This document shows, piece by piece, positions 15,556 to 24,610 of a stretch of DNA of 64,000 nucleotides. Under the pieces are notes generated by a model. The model saw only the letters and a program-made list of their open reading frames with translations. It ran no database searches and was not told the origin of the DNA. The stretch is from contig NZ_QGOL01000002.1 of the NCBI RefSeq assembly GCF_003259255.1, forward strand, positions 620,001 through 684,000, written 5' to 3'. The translations under genes and the position numbers were made by a program. The first letter of the stretch is position 1, and the number at the start of each line of letters is the position of its first letter. This DNA is from Algoriphagus litoralis (GTDB lineage: Bacteria > Bacteroidota > Bacteroidia > Cytophagales > Cyclobacteriaceae).

Positions 15556-17067
15556 CTATTTCAACACTTCCTCTAAAAATTTCCTTACATCCCTAGCCAA
15601 CGCATCAAAGTCCTCCTGACGATTGTACATCATGTGACCCGCTTCGTAGTAGGTCATTTGAATCCGATCCTGAGGGAAATCATGCCGTGCAAAAGTAAAT
15701 TCAGCATCGAAAAACGGGGTGATCAAGTCGTAATACCCATTGGCCACCATCACCTTGAGTTGGGTGTTGCGGTGCATTACCTCGCTGAGTGATCTTGCCG
15801 TACTTACATAACTCGGTTCGTAATAAGCTCCATCCGGCACAGGCTTCCAGTTCCAATCTCCTCCCATTCCTGCAGCTGAGGAGAAGTAAGGTCGATCCAT
15901 TTTCACTTTCAAATCCCGCATCAAATAATCGTTGAAAACGGCTGTGTAGGCGGATTCTGCCATGTAGTCGCTGGGGTCGCCCAGCACCGGACCTTCGGCG
16001 GATTTATCTGTTTCCAAAGCCAAAAATCGCCCATCCAAGGTCCCAATGGCTTTTCCTTCGGCACGAAGAAGCTCCTTTTTGAAGCGATGCATCAGGATCT
16101 GATTGTCTGAATGGAGGATGTAGTTTTTTTCCAAGCCGGTGAAATAAGCCAGCTTTTCTGCGATCGCTTCTTTTTCTGCCTGAGTTTGCTTTTCACCGAG
16201 GAAGAGGGATTTCAAATAGTCTCCATAAGCGAATTCTCGCGCTTCCTGTGCAAATGCTTCAATGGTTTTTCCCTGTCCGGCTTTGCCATGATACCAAGCG
16301 GTCACAGCCTGAGATGGCAGATAGGTGAAAAATGAAGTCATATTATCCGCCCAACTGGACGAACCTGCATAGTCCAAGGCCTGGGAAATCAGAATAATCC
16401 CGTTAATGGCCATATTTTGTCCTCCACCTTCCAGCACTTCGGCCACTTTTGCCGCCCGGGTAGTACCGAAGCTTTCTCCAGCCATGAATTTTGGCGCTTG
16501 CCATCTTCCGTTTTGGGTTACCCAAATCCGCATAAATTGTGCAATGGATTCTGCATCTTCATTCAAGCCCCAGAAATCGGAGGTTTTGCCCACGCCCTCG
16601 ATTTGGCTGAAACCCGTTCCGATCGGATCGATGAAAACCAGATCCGTCAGGTCCAAAAGTGCTTGATTATTTTCCACAAATCGATAGGGTGCTGCACCAT
16701 CATCTTCTTTGGCTTCAGAGTCGATCTTGACGACTTTGGGCCCAAAGAATCCCATGTGCAGCCAGACGCTCGCAGAACCCGGACCACCATTGAAAATGAA
16801 CATGACTGGCCTTTTGGAGGAATCTACTCCATCACGGAGATAGGAAGTGGACCACATGGCGCCGGTCACTTCGCCTTTGCTGTTTTTCAGAAATGTCTCA
16901 CCAACAATTGCTTTGAAGCTTATTTTTTGCCCATTGAATGTTCCTGAATGGAGCGATTCAAACTTTTGAGGTTCCCTAGGAACCCATTTGGTCTCGGTTT
17001 TTTCTTCTTGGGAAAAGACAGTAGCTGATACTAAAAAAGCGAGGAAAAAGAGTAAATAGTATTTCAT
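15556..17067 (-). CDS. S10-family serine carboxypeptidase, secreted
   Basis: 503 residues with a signal peptide (residues 1-19, cleaving near FSQ). The catalytic triad can be placed: Ser199 in GESFG, Asp447 in GYYDLITP, His478 in EAGHMMY. The oxyanion segment NGGPGSAS is at 93-100. S10 enzymes remove C-terminal residues, so this is probably a periplasmic or secreted peptide-degrading enzyme. The two small antitoxin-like genes follow within 10 bp. Confidence 0.93.
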   Translation of the reverse strand: MKYYLLFFLAFLVSATVFSQEEKTETKWVPREPQKFESLHSGTFNGQKISFKAIVGETFLKNSKGEVTGAMWSTSYLRDGVDSSKRPVMFIFNGGPGSASVWLHMGFFGPKVVKIDSEAKEDDGAAPYRFVENNQALLDLTDLVFIDPIGTGFSQIEGVGKTSDFWGLNEDAESIAQFMRIWVTQNGRWQAPKFMAGESFGTTRAAKVAEVLEGGGQNMAINGIILISQALDYAGSSSWADNMTSFFTYLPSQAVTAWYHGKAGQGKTIEAFAQEAREFAYGDYLKSLFLGEKQTQAEKEAIAEKLAYFTGLEKNYILHSDNQILMHRFKKELLRAEGKAIGTLDGRFLALETDKSAEGPVLGDPSDYMAESAYTAVFNDYLMRDLKVKMDRPYFSSAAGMGGDWNWKPVPDGAYYEPSYVSTARSLSEVMHRNTQLKVMVANGYYDLITPFFDAEFTFARHDFPQDRIQMTYYEAGHMMYNRQEDFDALARDVRKFLEEVLK

Positions 17068-17086
17068 GATTAATTGGTAATTGCTT

Positions 17087-17290
17087 GAGAAATATATAGA
17101 AATACGATGGAAATAGATCCTCCTGCGGAGGATGAAATAAATTGAAATACTGGACCATCCTTCTATTGCATCTACCGGCGAGGTGCATTTCCTGAAAACT
17201 CGCTAAGCCTATTTCAATGTATTTCACAAAGCGAAGCGGAGAATATTTCAACTGTATTTCGCGCAGCCTATTTCAACCGTATTTCTCTTC
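17087..17290. repeat. Composite GAAATA/TATTTC repeat region with internal hairpin
   Basis: This spacer contains many copies of GAAATA or its complement TATTTC. A perfect hairpin, ATCCTCC-TGC-GGAGGAT, lies at 17117-17133. ATTTCAACTGTATTTCGC at 17245-17262 is identical to 60887-60904. The last bases abut the TonB receptor stop codon, and the region would be transcribed upstream of the S10 peptidase gene. No gene is visible in it. Confidence 0.6.
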
Positions 17291-19520
17291 AATAATTCAA
17301 TCCCACTTTCACGCCTCCATACCAATTCCTCGTCGGGGCTGGCTGATAAAATCGGCCTCCAAAAGCATTCAGATCATTGCCCAAGGAATAGCTTTCATCC
17401 AAAAGATTATCTACACCGGCAAATAGCTCCAAATCCCAACTTCCAATAGTCCTCAAAAATCCGAATCTAAGATTCACCAAATTGTAAGAATCCTGAAAAA
17501 CGGTATTCGCGTCATTTAGCGGGATTTCATCTGTAAATTGATGGGTAAAATTGAGGTAAAACCCGATTGAAGTTCGCAAATCTATCCGACTTACCAGGTT
17601 ATGTGGAGGGACACCCGTCAGATCATTTCCAGAGAAATCATTATCCTGCTTGGCGTAGTTATTAAACTTGAAAAACTGGCCGGTGTACGCTGTTCCAAGT
17701 AAAAAGTCTTTGATAAAACCATCGGAATTCCTCAGAATCGCATAATCCAGAGATGCTTCTATTCCCTTTTGATCGGTAGAACCTGCATTTCGGAATAGCA
17801 CTACGCCGTTTTCATTCGTAAATGTCGTAATCGTCTCGTCCAGTTTCAGGAGATAACCGATCAGCTCAAAGTTGAATTTTTCTCTTCCCAATCGATAACC
17901 TACTTCATAATTTACGCCTCGCTCGGCTTCCAGATCCAAGTTCAGACTTCCTTCATTGGTTCGCACCTCGTCGATAGTAGGTGGTGAAAAACCACTGCTG
18001 ACGGAGCCATACACCGAGCTGAACCCGTTCAGTCTATAGTTCAGCGCCACTCTTGGCACGACAATCGGATCAAAGGTTCGGGTCTGAAGTCCAGTTGGGC
18101 CACCTGTTGCGTCGATTTGTCGATCGATTTCATAGCCGGAAAAGTTCTCACTCAAGCCAAAAGTGAACAATAGCTTTTCTGTGAAGTTCAGCTCTGCCTG
18201 CTGGAACAAGAACCCTTGGTAAGCGCGAAGCTTATCCGCAAACCGAACAGTATCTGCTACACCTGCCCTATTCCCGAAGTTCTGCGCATCGGTTAGGCCG
18301 TTTTGGTATTCTCCTCCTGCGATCAATCGTAGTGTTTTTCCCGCTATCTCTCCGTCATGGGAAAATTTGGTCCGCATTCCGTATCCAAATCCCAGTTCCT
18401 TTTTGTAATCCAAAATGAATGGGTTTTCGAAGTCATTGGTATTGAGATAAATCGTCGTGTTGTTGCTGGTTTTCTCCGAAAAGCGGTACAAATGACCCAA
18501 CGAAAGCAATACAGACTGCTGAGAAATTGAGCTGTTTTGATTGATAGATCCGGGTCGGGCTTGCGTAGGATCGGCCGCAACCTGATCGGCATTCAGCGCA
18601 CCGGGAATCTGGTAATCGAGGTCTGAGATCAGGATTTGTGTGCGGATTTCCTGCTTTTCAGAGATTGGAAAAAAGCTTCCCAACTGAAATACCTGCCGAT
18701 CTACCGCAGAATGCTCCCGATAACCCTCAGATTTTTGGCTGACGAAAGAAGCTTCCACACCACCTTCACCCACTTGCTGGGAAAGTCCTAATCTAAACCT
18801 GCTTAATCCGAAATCTCCTGCCAAATACTCTGTAGAAAGCCTGTTACCAGTCAAATCCGGACTGCTGAAAAAAGAAATTGCTCCGCCATTTCCAGCCCCG
18901 TAAATGCTTCCGGAAGGGCCTTTGACCACCTCAGCCGTTTTGATATTGGACAAATCCAGCAAGTTTAAAGCTGTAGTCCCATCAGGTGAAGTAAAAGGAA
19001 CTTCATTCCAATACACTTTCACATTTCTTACTCCAAAAGGCGAGCGAAGCGAACTTCCACGGATCGAAACCCGGTAACTTGCTGGTGCTCGTTCTTCGAT
19101 TCTCACTCCGGCTTTTTGATTGAAGGCATTGACTGGAGAAATCTCATTGAATCGATTGAAGTCCCGCTCAGAGACTAAGCTGATAGCTGCCGATTGCTCC
19201 AAAAGTGGCCTTTCTGATTCAAAGGCAGTGACTGTAACCGACGTAAGATTGAAAACGACAGGAATGAGTTGAACTTCAAATTCTCCTGCAGCGAATGTTT
19301 TTTCCAAAGATTCATACCCTTCCAAGGCTATGGAAATCCTCAAATTTTCACCCGGAAAAGCTACGATTCCCGAATCATTGGTTCTTTGGATGGTAGTTCC
19401 AGCTTTTACCCGAACATTTTCTAGGGCTCTCCCTGAAATTTGATCGGTGATTTTGAGCTGGATTTGGGCTTGAATACTTATGGAAATCGAGAAAAATATG
19501 AAGAGTAAGGAGTATTTCAT
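17289..19520 (-). CDS. TonB-dependent outer-membrane receptor
   Basis: 743 residues with a signal peptide (1-18), a carboxypeptidase-regulatory-like domain (about 19-95), then the plug domain (SVTVTAFESERPL onwards, with YRVSIRGSS and VVKGPSGSIYG) and a 22-strand-type barrel ending in an aromatic C-terminus (GGVKVGLNY). It would import a large ligand, such as a siderophore or oligosaccharide, using TonB energy. No SusD partner follows, so this is not a standard SusCD pair. It is divergent from the fucosidase lipoprotein, and a stem-loop lies in its leader. The ligand is unknown. Confidence 0.92.
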   Translation of the reverse strand: MKYSLLFIFFSISISIQAQIQLKITDQISGRALENVRVKAGTTIQRTNDSGIVAFPGENLRISIALEGYESLEKTFAAGEFEVQLIPVVFNLTSVTVTAFESERPLLEQSAAISLVSERDFNRFNEISPVNAFNQKAGVRIEERAPASYRVSIRGSSLRSPFGVRNVKVYWNEVPFTSPDGTTALNLLDLSNIKTAEVVKGPSGSIYGAGNGGAISFFSSPDLTGNRLSTEYLAGDFGLSRFRLGLSQQVGEGGVEASFVSQKSEGYREHSAVDRQVFQLGSFFPISEKQEIRTQILISDLDYQIPGALNADQVAADPTQARPGSINQNSSISQQSVLLSLGHLYRFSEKTSNNTTIYLNTNDFENPFILDYKKELGFGYGMRTKFSHDGEIAGKTLRLIAGGEYQNGLTDAQNFGNRAGVADTVRFADKLRAYQGFLFQQAELNFTEKLLFTFGLSENFSGYEIDRQIDATGGPTGLQTRTFDPIVVPRVALNYRLNGFSSVYGSVSSGFSPPTIDEVRTNEGSLNLDLEAERGVNYEVGYRLGREKFNFELIGYLLKLDETITTFTNENGVVLFRNAGSTDQKGIEASLDYAILRNSDGFIKDFLLGTAYTGQFFKFNNYAKQDNDFSGNDLTGVPPHNLVSRIDLRTSIGFYLNFTHQFTDEIPLNDANTVFQDSYNLVNLRFGFLRTIGSWDLELFAGVDNLLDESYSLGNDLNAFGGRFYQPAPTRNWYGGVKVGLNY

Positions 19521-19552
19521 CTATTTATAATTTGATTTTTTTGGTCAGATGG

Positions 19553-19589
19553 AATGCCCTTGGAACTCATCATCCTGGTTGAGGGCATT
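19553..19589 (-). promoter_or_regulatory. Stem-loop in the leader of the TonB receptor
   Basis: AATGCCCT (19553-19560) is complementary to AGGGCATT (19582-19589), and an inner AAC/GTT pair can extend the stem. It starts 32 bp upstream of the receptor ATG. There is no T run, so it is not an evident terminator; it does not match a TPP or cobalamin riboswitch core. Confidence 0.4.
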
Positions 19590-19740
19590 TTCTCATGGGC
19601 ATTTCATCGAGGGAAATTACAAGGAAACTTGCATACACAAGCAACAATGCTGACCAATGGTTTTGATTGAGGATCGGGGACAGCTATTTTGCCTCAGAAT
19701 TCAAATTTTTACCCTTTTTAGAAAAGTTAACCATAGTTTC

Positions 19741-21795
19741 ATGAAGAGATTTATTTGGCCAGTATTTCTAATTGGTTTAAGTTATTGTCAGGAAAAAGCT
19801 GCTCCGCCTGAGCCCATTTTGCCCATTCCGGATGAACGGCAAATTGCTTGGCAAGAACTGGAATATTACGGCTTTGTGCACTTCAATATGAACACCTTCT
19901 CGGACAGAGAATGGGGATTTGGTGATGAAAAGCCTGAACAATTCAATCCGACTGAGCTGGACGCAAAACAATGGGCTCGAATTGCTAGAGAAGCCGGAAT
20001 GAAAGGCCTAATCATCACGGCCAAACATCACGATGGTTTTGTACTTTGGCCTTCAGCCTACACGGAGCACTCTGTTAAAAACAGCCCTTGGCGCGATGGA
20101 AAGGGAGATTTAATCCGGGAATTTGTGGATGCCTGTCGGGCAGAAGGTCTGAAAGTTGGAATCTATTATTCCCCTTGGGATCGAAACCATCCCGATTACG
20201 GAAAGCCTGAATACGTCACCTACATGCGCAATCAGCTGACCGAATTACTGAGCAATTATGGAGAGATCTTCGAGGTTTGGTTTGATGGAGCAAATGGTGG
20301 CACAGGTTGGTACGGAGGAGCAAATGAAGAGCGAAAAGTGGACAAGTTCAGCTATTACGACTGGCCAACTACGATCGAACTGGTCAGAAAACTTCAACCT
20401 GGGGCCATGCTTTTTAGCGATGCCGGACCCGATGTCCGCTGGGTAGGCAATGAACATGGCTTTGCCTACGAAACCACCTGGTCCAATCTCATGCGGGACT
20501 CAGTGTACGCGGGTATGCCGGAATTCTCTGAAAAATGGGCAACTGGACAAGAAAATGGGACACATTGGGTTCCAGCAGAATCAGATGTGAGTATAAGACC
20601 GGGATGGTACTACCACGCCTATGAAGATCACAAAGTGAAAACCTTGCCCGAGCTGATGGAAATCTATTACAAAAGCATCGGTCAGAACAGTTCGCTGCTC
20701 ATCAACTTCCCCGTCGATACCCGAGGATTGATTCATGAGAAAGATCAAGAAGCTATCTTGAAGATGGCTGGCAAAATCAAGGAAGATTTTGCTGTAAACC
20801 TTGCAATTGGAGCCGATCTCGAATCCTCATCAGACCGAGGAAAAGGTTACGAAGTCAGTAATCTGACTGATGGGGATTTTAATACCTATTGGACGACTCT
20901 CGATGGGCAGATTCAGGCTTCGTTAGAATTGGATTTTGGGAAAAGTGTTTCCTTCAATCGCCTTTTGATTCAGGAATTTGTCAATCTAGGGCAACGAGTG
21001 AAAGCTTTTACCCTAGAGAAAGAAGTAAATGGTAACTGGGAGAAAGTAGCAGAAGGAACGACCATTGGGTACAAGCGAATCCTAACTTTCCCAGACACTG
21101 AAGCACAGAAAATCCGAATCAACTTCATGGATGGAAAAGGCATTCCTGTAATTTCTGAAATTGGCGTCTACTCCGCACCTGCTTTGCTTTTTCCTCCTAA
21201 AATCTCACGAACTCCAGATGGAAAGGTCAGCATCACCGCTGCGGAAGAAAGTCAACAAATCTATTTCTCACTGGATGGAAATGCTCCAAAAGTAGGTGAA
21301 AACGCCTATTCCGGAGATTTTGATGTTTTGGAGGCGACTACGGTTCATGCGATTGCAGTGGATTCCAGATCCGGCAAGAGCTCGGAAGTTGCCCGCGTGG
21401 ATTTCGACCTAGCCAAAGGCAGTTGGAAACTCATTTCCTCCGATTCCAATGCGATCAAGGCTATTGATGAGCTGTCCAATTCTTATTGGACTTCACCTGC
21501 TAATGAATTGACTTTGGATCTGGGTCAGCAGGTAGACTTGAAAGGATTTACCTATTTGCCCATGCAGGCTAGATATCCAAGTGGCTACATTGCCGACTAT
21601 GCCTTTGAAGTCAGCGCAGATGGGAAAAGCTGGAAACGGGTTGCCCAAGGTGAGTTTTCGAATATCCAAAATAGCCCCATTGAGCAGATGGTGCGATTTG
21701 AACCGGTCAACAGCCGATTTGTTCGCTTAAAAGCCCTTCGCACAGCAGATGGCAATGCGGCGACCTTCGGGGAGTTTGGTGTACTTACCCGATAA
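19741..21795 (+). CDS. Alpha-L-fucosidase (GH29) lipoprotein with carbohydrate-binding tail
   Basis: 684 residues from the ATG at 19741, which gives a clear lipoprotein signal peptide with lipid cysteine Cys16 (GLSYC). The GH29 barrel follows: YGFVHFNMNTF, TAKHHDGF, YYSPWD, and WFDGANGG, where Asp182 is the predicted nucleophile. After the barrel come a discoidin (F5/8 C)-like domain, a chitobiase-C-like beta domain and a second discoidin-like domain. It would release fucose from glycans at the cell surface or in the periplasm. The upstream part of the open frame (19657-19740) is not used, as it precedes the signal peptide. Confidence 0.9.
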   Translation: MKRFIWPVFLIGLSYCQEKAAPPEPILPIPDERQIAWQELEYYGFVHFNMNTFSDREWGFGDEKPEQFNPTELDAKQWARIAREAGMKGLIITAKHHDGFVLWPSAYTEHSVKNSPWRDGKGDLIREFVDACRAEGLKVGIYYSPWDRNHPDYGKPEYVTYMRNQLTELLSNYGEIFEVWFDGANGGTGWYGGANEERKVDKFSYYDWPTTIELVRKLQPGAMLFSDAGPDVRWVGNEHGFAYETTWSNLMRDSVYAGMPEFSEKWATGQENGTHWVPAESDVSIRPGWYYHAYEDHKVKTLPELMEIYYKSIGQNSSLLINFPVDTRGLIHEKDQEAILKMAGKIKEDFAVNLAIGADLESSSDRGKGYEVSNLTDGDFNTYWTTLDGQIQASLELDFGKSVSFNRLLIQEFVNLGQRVKAFTLEKEVNGNWEKVAEGTTIGYKRILTFPDTEAQKIRINFMDGKGIPVISEIGVYSAPALLFPPKISRTPDGKVSITAAEESQQIYFSLDGNAPKVGENAYSGDFDVLEATTVHAIAVDSRSGKSSEVARVDFDLAKGSWKLISSDSNAIKAIDELSNSYWTSPANELTLDLGQQVDLKGFTYLPMQARYPSGYIADYAFEVSADGKSWKRVAQGEFSNIQNSPIEQMVRFEPVNSRFVRLKALRTADGNAATFGEFGVLTR

Positions 21796-21816
21796 TCTCC
21801 AAATTGTAAAATTCAG

Positions 21817-21848
21817 GTAGGGATTTTTAGATAAAATCCCTACTTTCT
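21817..21848 (+). terminator. Hairpin downstream of the fucosidase gene
   Basis: GTAGGGATTTT-TAGAT-AAAATCCCTAC, a perfect 11-bp stem with a short TTTCT tail. It is probably a weak terminator for the fucosidase gene, between it and the GMC pair. Confidence 0.55.
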
Positions 21849-21888
21849 GACCTTATTTGCTTTAAACCCAATCTATCGCCTAATACCT

Positions 21889-22461
21889 ATGAACAGACGA
21901 CATGCCTTGCGGCATATAGCGCTGATTTCCGGAGGACTTGCCCTGATCCCTTCCTGTGACTTCAGCAAAGACGACATCCTAGCCGCTTATCAAAATCTAA
22001 AAGTAACCATTTCCCAGAAAGCACTGTTGGGAGCGATCTCTGATACAATTATCCCTGCCGGGGAGATCAAAGGGGCCCTTAATCTGGAGGTACCGGACTT
22101 TATTTTGGTGATGGTTAATGATTGCTTTACCAAAGAAAACCAGGACAAATTCACCGCGGGACTCACAGCATTTCCTGACTATGCGCAAAAAACCGCAGGT
22201 AAGAAATTTGAATCCTTGACCACAAAAGAAAAAGAAGAGTTAATTCTGAATGGCACCAAGCTCGAAGGAGATGATACCCCAGAGGGCATAGAAAAAGGGA
22301 ATATTGCCTACTTCCTGAATTCCACCAAACGGTTTACCATCCAAGGCTACATGGCCTCTGAATACATTCAGACCGAAATCATCCCGTATTCGCTTATCCC
22401 AGGTGAATATAACGGCGCAGTTTTGATCACTGACCTCCAAAAACCACGAATCAATGGCTAA
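21889..22461 (+). CDS. Gluconate 2-dehydrogenase subunit 3-like protein
   Basis: 190 residues. The start MNRRHALRHIALISGG has twin arginines followed by a hydrophobic stretch and a cysteine in LIPSC, suggesting Tat export and possibly lipid attachment. The body matches the small gamma subunit of GMC dehydrogenases (PF13618 type), with KALLGAISDTIIPAGE near the start. It overlaps the start of the GMC gene by 8 bp. In known three-subunit enzymes (gluconate dehydrogenase, LacABC-type glucoside 3-dehydrogenase) this subunit assists export and assembly of the large subunit. Confidence 0.88.
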   Translation: MNRRHALRHIALISGGLALIPSCDFSKDDILAAYQNLKVTISQKALLGAISDTIIPAGEIKGALNLEVPDFILVMVNDCFTKENQDKFTAGLTAFPDYAQKTAGKKFESLTTKEKEELILNGTKLEGDDTPEGIEKGNIAYFLNSTKRFTIQGYMASEYIQTEIIPYSLIPGEYNGAVLITDLQKPRING

Positions 22462-24163
22462 TCTGAATATCCGAAGTAAACAGGAACGAACCTATCAGGC
22501 CATAGTCATCGGTTCAGGCATCAGTGGCAGTTGGGCCGCAAAAGAACTCTGCGATCTAGGCGTCAAAACCCTCATGATCGAGCGGGGGAGAAATGTAGAA
22601 CACATCAAAGATTACCCAACTACTAACTTATTGCCCTACGAATTTGAACACCGAGGGCAAATTCCTCAGCAAATTCAGGATGAGAACCCAGTCATCAGTC
22701 GTTGTTATGCTTTTCGGGAAGATGCGATGCACTTTTTTGTCAAAGATACAGAGCACCCCTATGTTCAAGAAAAGCCGTTTGACTGGATTAGAGGCTATCA
22801 GGTGGGCGGAAAATCCCTTCTTTGGGCCAGGCAAGTGCAGCGTTGGTCTGATTTTGATTTTGAAGGTCCAGCGCGGGATGGTTTTGCAGTAGACTGGCCA
22901 ATACGATACAAAGACATCGAAAAATGGTACAGCCATGTGGAGAAATTTGCCGGTGTATCCGGGAACAAAGATGGGCTAGCCACACTCCCAGATGGTGAGT
23001 TCCTTCCAGGATACGAGCTGAATGTGGTCGAAAAATACTTTGCGGAGCAACTGAAAAAAAACTACGGAAATGACCGCCACATGATCTCGGCGCGTTGCGC
23101 ACATATCCACGGCAATGCCGACTACTATGCGCAGCAGGGTCGGGCGATGTGTCAAAACAGAAATCTCTGTCAGCGAGGCTGTCCTTTTGGAGGGTATTTC
23201 AGTTCCAATTCATCGACGATTCCATGGGCTCTGAAAACCGGGAATCTCACCATGAGACCTGATGCCGTGGTTCATTCGATTATTTATGATGAAGAAAAGG
23301 GGAAAGCTACTGGTGTGCGAATCGTGGATCGACTGACCAAGGAAACCGAGGAGTTTTACGCCGATGTGATCTTCCTCAATGCGGCAGCACTCAACTCCAA
23401 CCTTGTCTTGTTGAACTCCACTTCCAATCGCTTCCCAAATGGATTGGGCAACGACAATGGACTTCTGGGTAAATATGTGGCTTTTCATAATTACCGGGCA
23501 GGCGTATCTGCAGAGTATGAAGGACATGCTGAATACACCACTTCCGGTGGACGGCCAACAAGCGGATATTTCCCGAGATTCAGAAATGTGTACAAACAGG
23601 AAACGGACTTCTTGAGAGGCTATGCAGCTGGATTCTCCGCAGGTCGAGGCGTACGAACCAATACAGAGAGTGTGGGTATGGAGTTGAAAAACAATCTGCT
23701 CAACCCTAGCGAATACGGACCTTGGTATGTCGGATCCCATATGATGGGAGAGACCATACCAAAAGAAAGTAATTATGTAGCCTTGGATCCAAATCTGAAG
23801 GATGAATGGGGAATACCTCAACTCAAAATCAGCGTGGATTACGATGATAATGACGAGAAAATGATCAAAGACTATATCGAGCAAATGTCTGAGATGTTTA
23901 CCAAGGCTGGATTTACCAACATTCGAACTCGGGATGATAAGCGTGCACCTGGACTGGATATCCACGAAATGGGTGGTGTTCGAATGGGTAAAGATCCAAA
24001 GACATCCTTGCTCAATGCCAATCATCAGCTACACGCCGTTCCCAATGTCTATGTGACTGACGGTGCATCCATGACTTCTACATCTACGCAGAATCCTTCA
24101 CTCACCTATATGGCTTTTGCGGCTAGAGCAGCTCATCATGCGGTAGCGGAGAGTAAAAAATGA
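22454..24163 (+). CDS. GMC-family FAD oxidoreductase (sugar or glucoside dehydrogenase-like)
   Basis: 569 residues. FAD binding is shown by AIVIGSGISGSWAAKEL near residue 16 and ERGRNVEH after it; the C-terminal GMC_oxred_C region carries DIHEMGGVRMG and STSTQNPSLTYMAFAARAA. CQRGCPFGG in the middle is a cysteine pair often seen in this branch. With its small subunit it would oxidise a sugar or glycoside at the periplasmic side, as in LacAC. No cytochrome c electron acceptor subunit is encoded nearby. The substrate is not known; proximity to the fucosidase is only suggestive. Confidence 0.88.
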   Translation: MANLNIRSKQERTYQAIVIGSGISGSWAAKELCDLGVKTLMIERGRNVEHIKDYPTTNLLPYEFEHRGQIPQQIQDENPVISRCYAFREDAMHFFVKDTEHPYVQEKPFDWIRGYQVGGKSLLWARQVQRWSDFDFEGPARDGFAVDWPIRYKDIEKWYSHVEKFAGVSGNKDGLATLPDGEFLPGYELNVVEKYFAEQLKKNYGNDRHMISARCAHIHGNADYYAQQGRAMCQNRNLCQRGCPFGGYFSSNSSTIPWALKTGNLTMRPDAVVHSIIYDEEKGKATGVRIVDRLTKETEEFYADVIFLNAAALNSNLVLLNSTSNRFPNGLGNDNGLLGKYVAFHNYRAGVSAEYEGHAEYTTSGGRPTSGYFPRFRNVYKQETDFLRGYAAGFSAGRGVRTNTESVGMELKNNLLNPSEYGPWYVGSHMMGETIPKESNYVALDPNLKDEWGIPQLKISVDYDDNDEKMIKDYIEQMSEMFTKAGFTNIRTRDDKRAPGLDIHEMGGVRMGKDPKTSLLNANHQLHAVPNVYVTDGASMTSTSTQNPSLTYMAFAARAAHHAVAESKK

Positions 24164-24190
24164 GGAATGTATAATGGAGAATTAAGCATG

Positions 24191-24220
24191 AGCCCAAGTC
24201 CTTAGATTTGGGCTTTTTTA
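24191..24220 (+). terminator. Terminator of the GMC operon
   Basis: AGCCCAA-GTCCTTAGAT-TTGGGCT followed by TTTTT. It is 28 bp after the GMC stop codon. Confidence 0.75.
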
Positions 24221-24231
24221 TACCATTTATA

Positions 24232-24516
24232 TTAAATCTTCCGATCCAGCCAGGCTAGTACTCCTAACCAAATCAGAAATTTGACTGCCAATCCAATGGA
24301 AAAATAGAAAATCCAATCTTGTGGGTCTGGATTTGGAAAAAGCCAAACTAAATCTGAATCAATCTCTATATTCCAATCTGAAAAAAGCCCCTCTGATGCT
24401 AAATAGGCAAAATATCCACTTGCCACTGCCAAAATCGCGAGGAGTACCTGACCGATTTTTAAAACTGTCTTGCCAAGCATGGCTCCGGGATCGGTATAGG
24501 AGAGGGTAGTGTTCAT
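24232..24516 (-). CDS. Small membrane protein of unknown function
   Basis: 94 residues with two predicted membrane segments: IGQVLLAILAVASGYFAYLA and FYFSIGLAVKFLIWLGVLAWL, separated by a short acidic loop with tryptophans. I do not recognise the family. It stands between the GMC operon terminator and the first copy of the duplicated terminator, and is read on the minus strand. Confidence 0.6.
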   Translation of the reverse strand: MNTTLSYTDPGAMLGKTVLKIGQVLLAILAVASGYFAYLASEGLFSDWNIEIDSDLVWLFPNPDPQDWIFYFSIGLAVKFLIWLGVLAWLDRKI

Positions 24517-24546
24517 AAAGGTCAGATTTACTTAAAGTTACTACAA

Positions 24547-24581
24547 ACCAAAAAAGGAACCCATTTCTGAGTTCCTTTTTT
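24547..24581. terminator. Terminator, first copy of a duplicated sequence flanking the EPS locus
   Basis: ACCAAAAAAGGAACCCATTT then CTGAGTTCCTTTTTT: stem GGAAC/GTTCC extended by A/T runs, able to stop transcription in both directions. It ends 30 bp beyond the pyruvyl transferase stop on the minus strand. Apart from one A in the A run it is identical to the terminator at 36824-36860. Confidence 0.8.
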
Positions 24582-24610
24582 AGAATTTTTGAGGAAAAAA
24601 TACTTCTTCC

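Noticed and set aside
19521..19660. TPP or cobalamin riboswitch before the TonB receptor
   Set aside because: A stem-loop is present, but none of the conserved core sequences of these riboswitches can be found.
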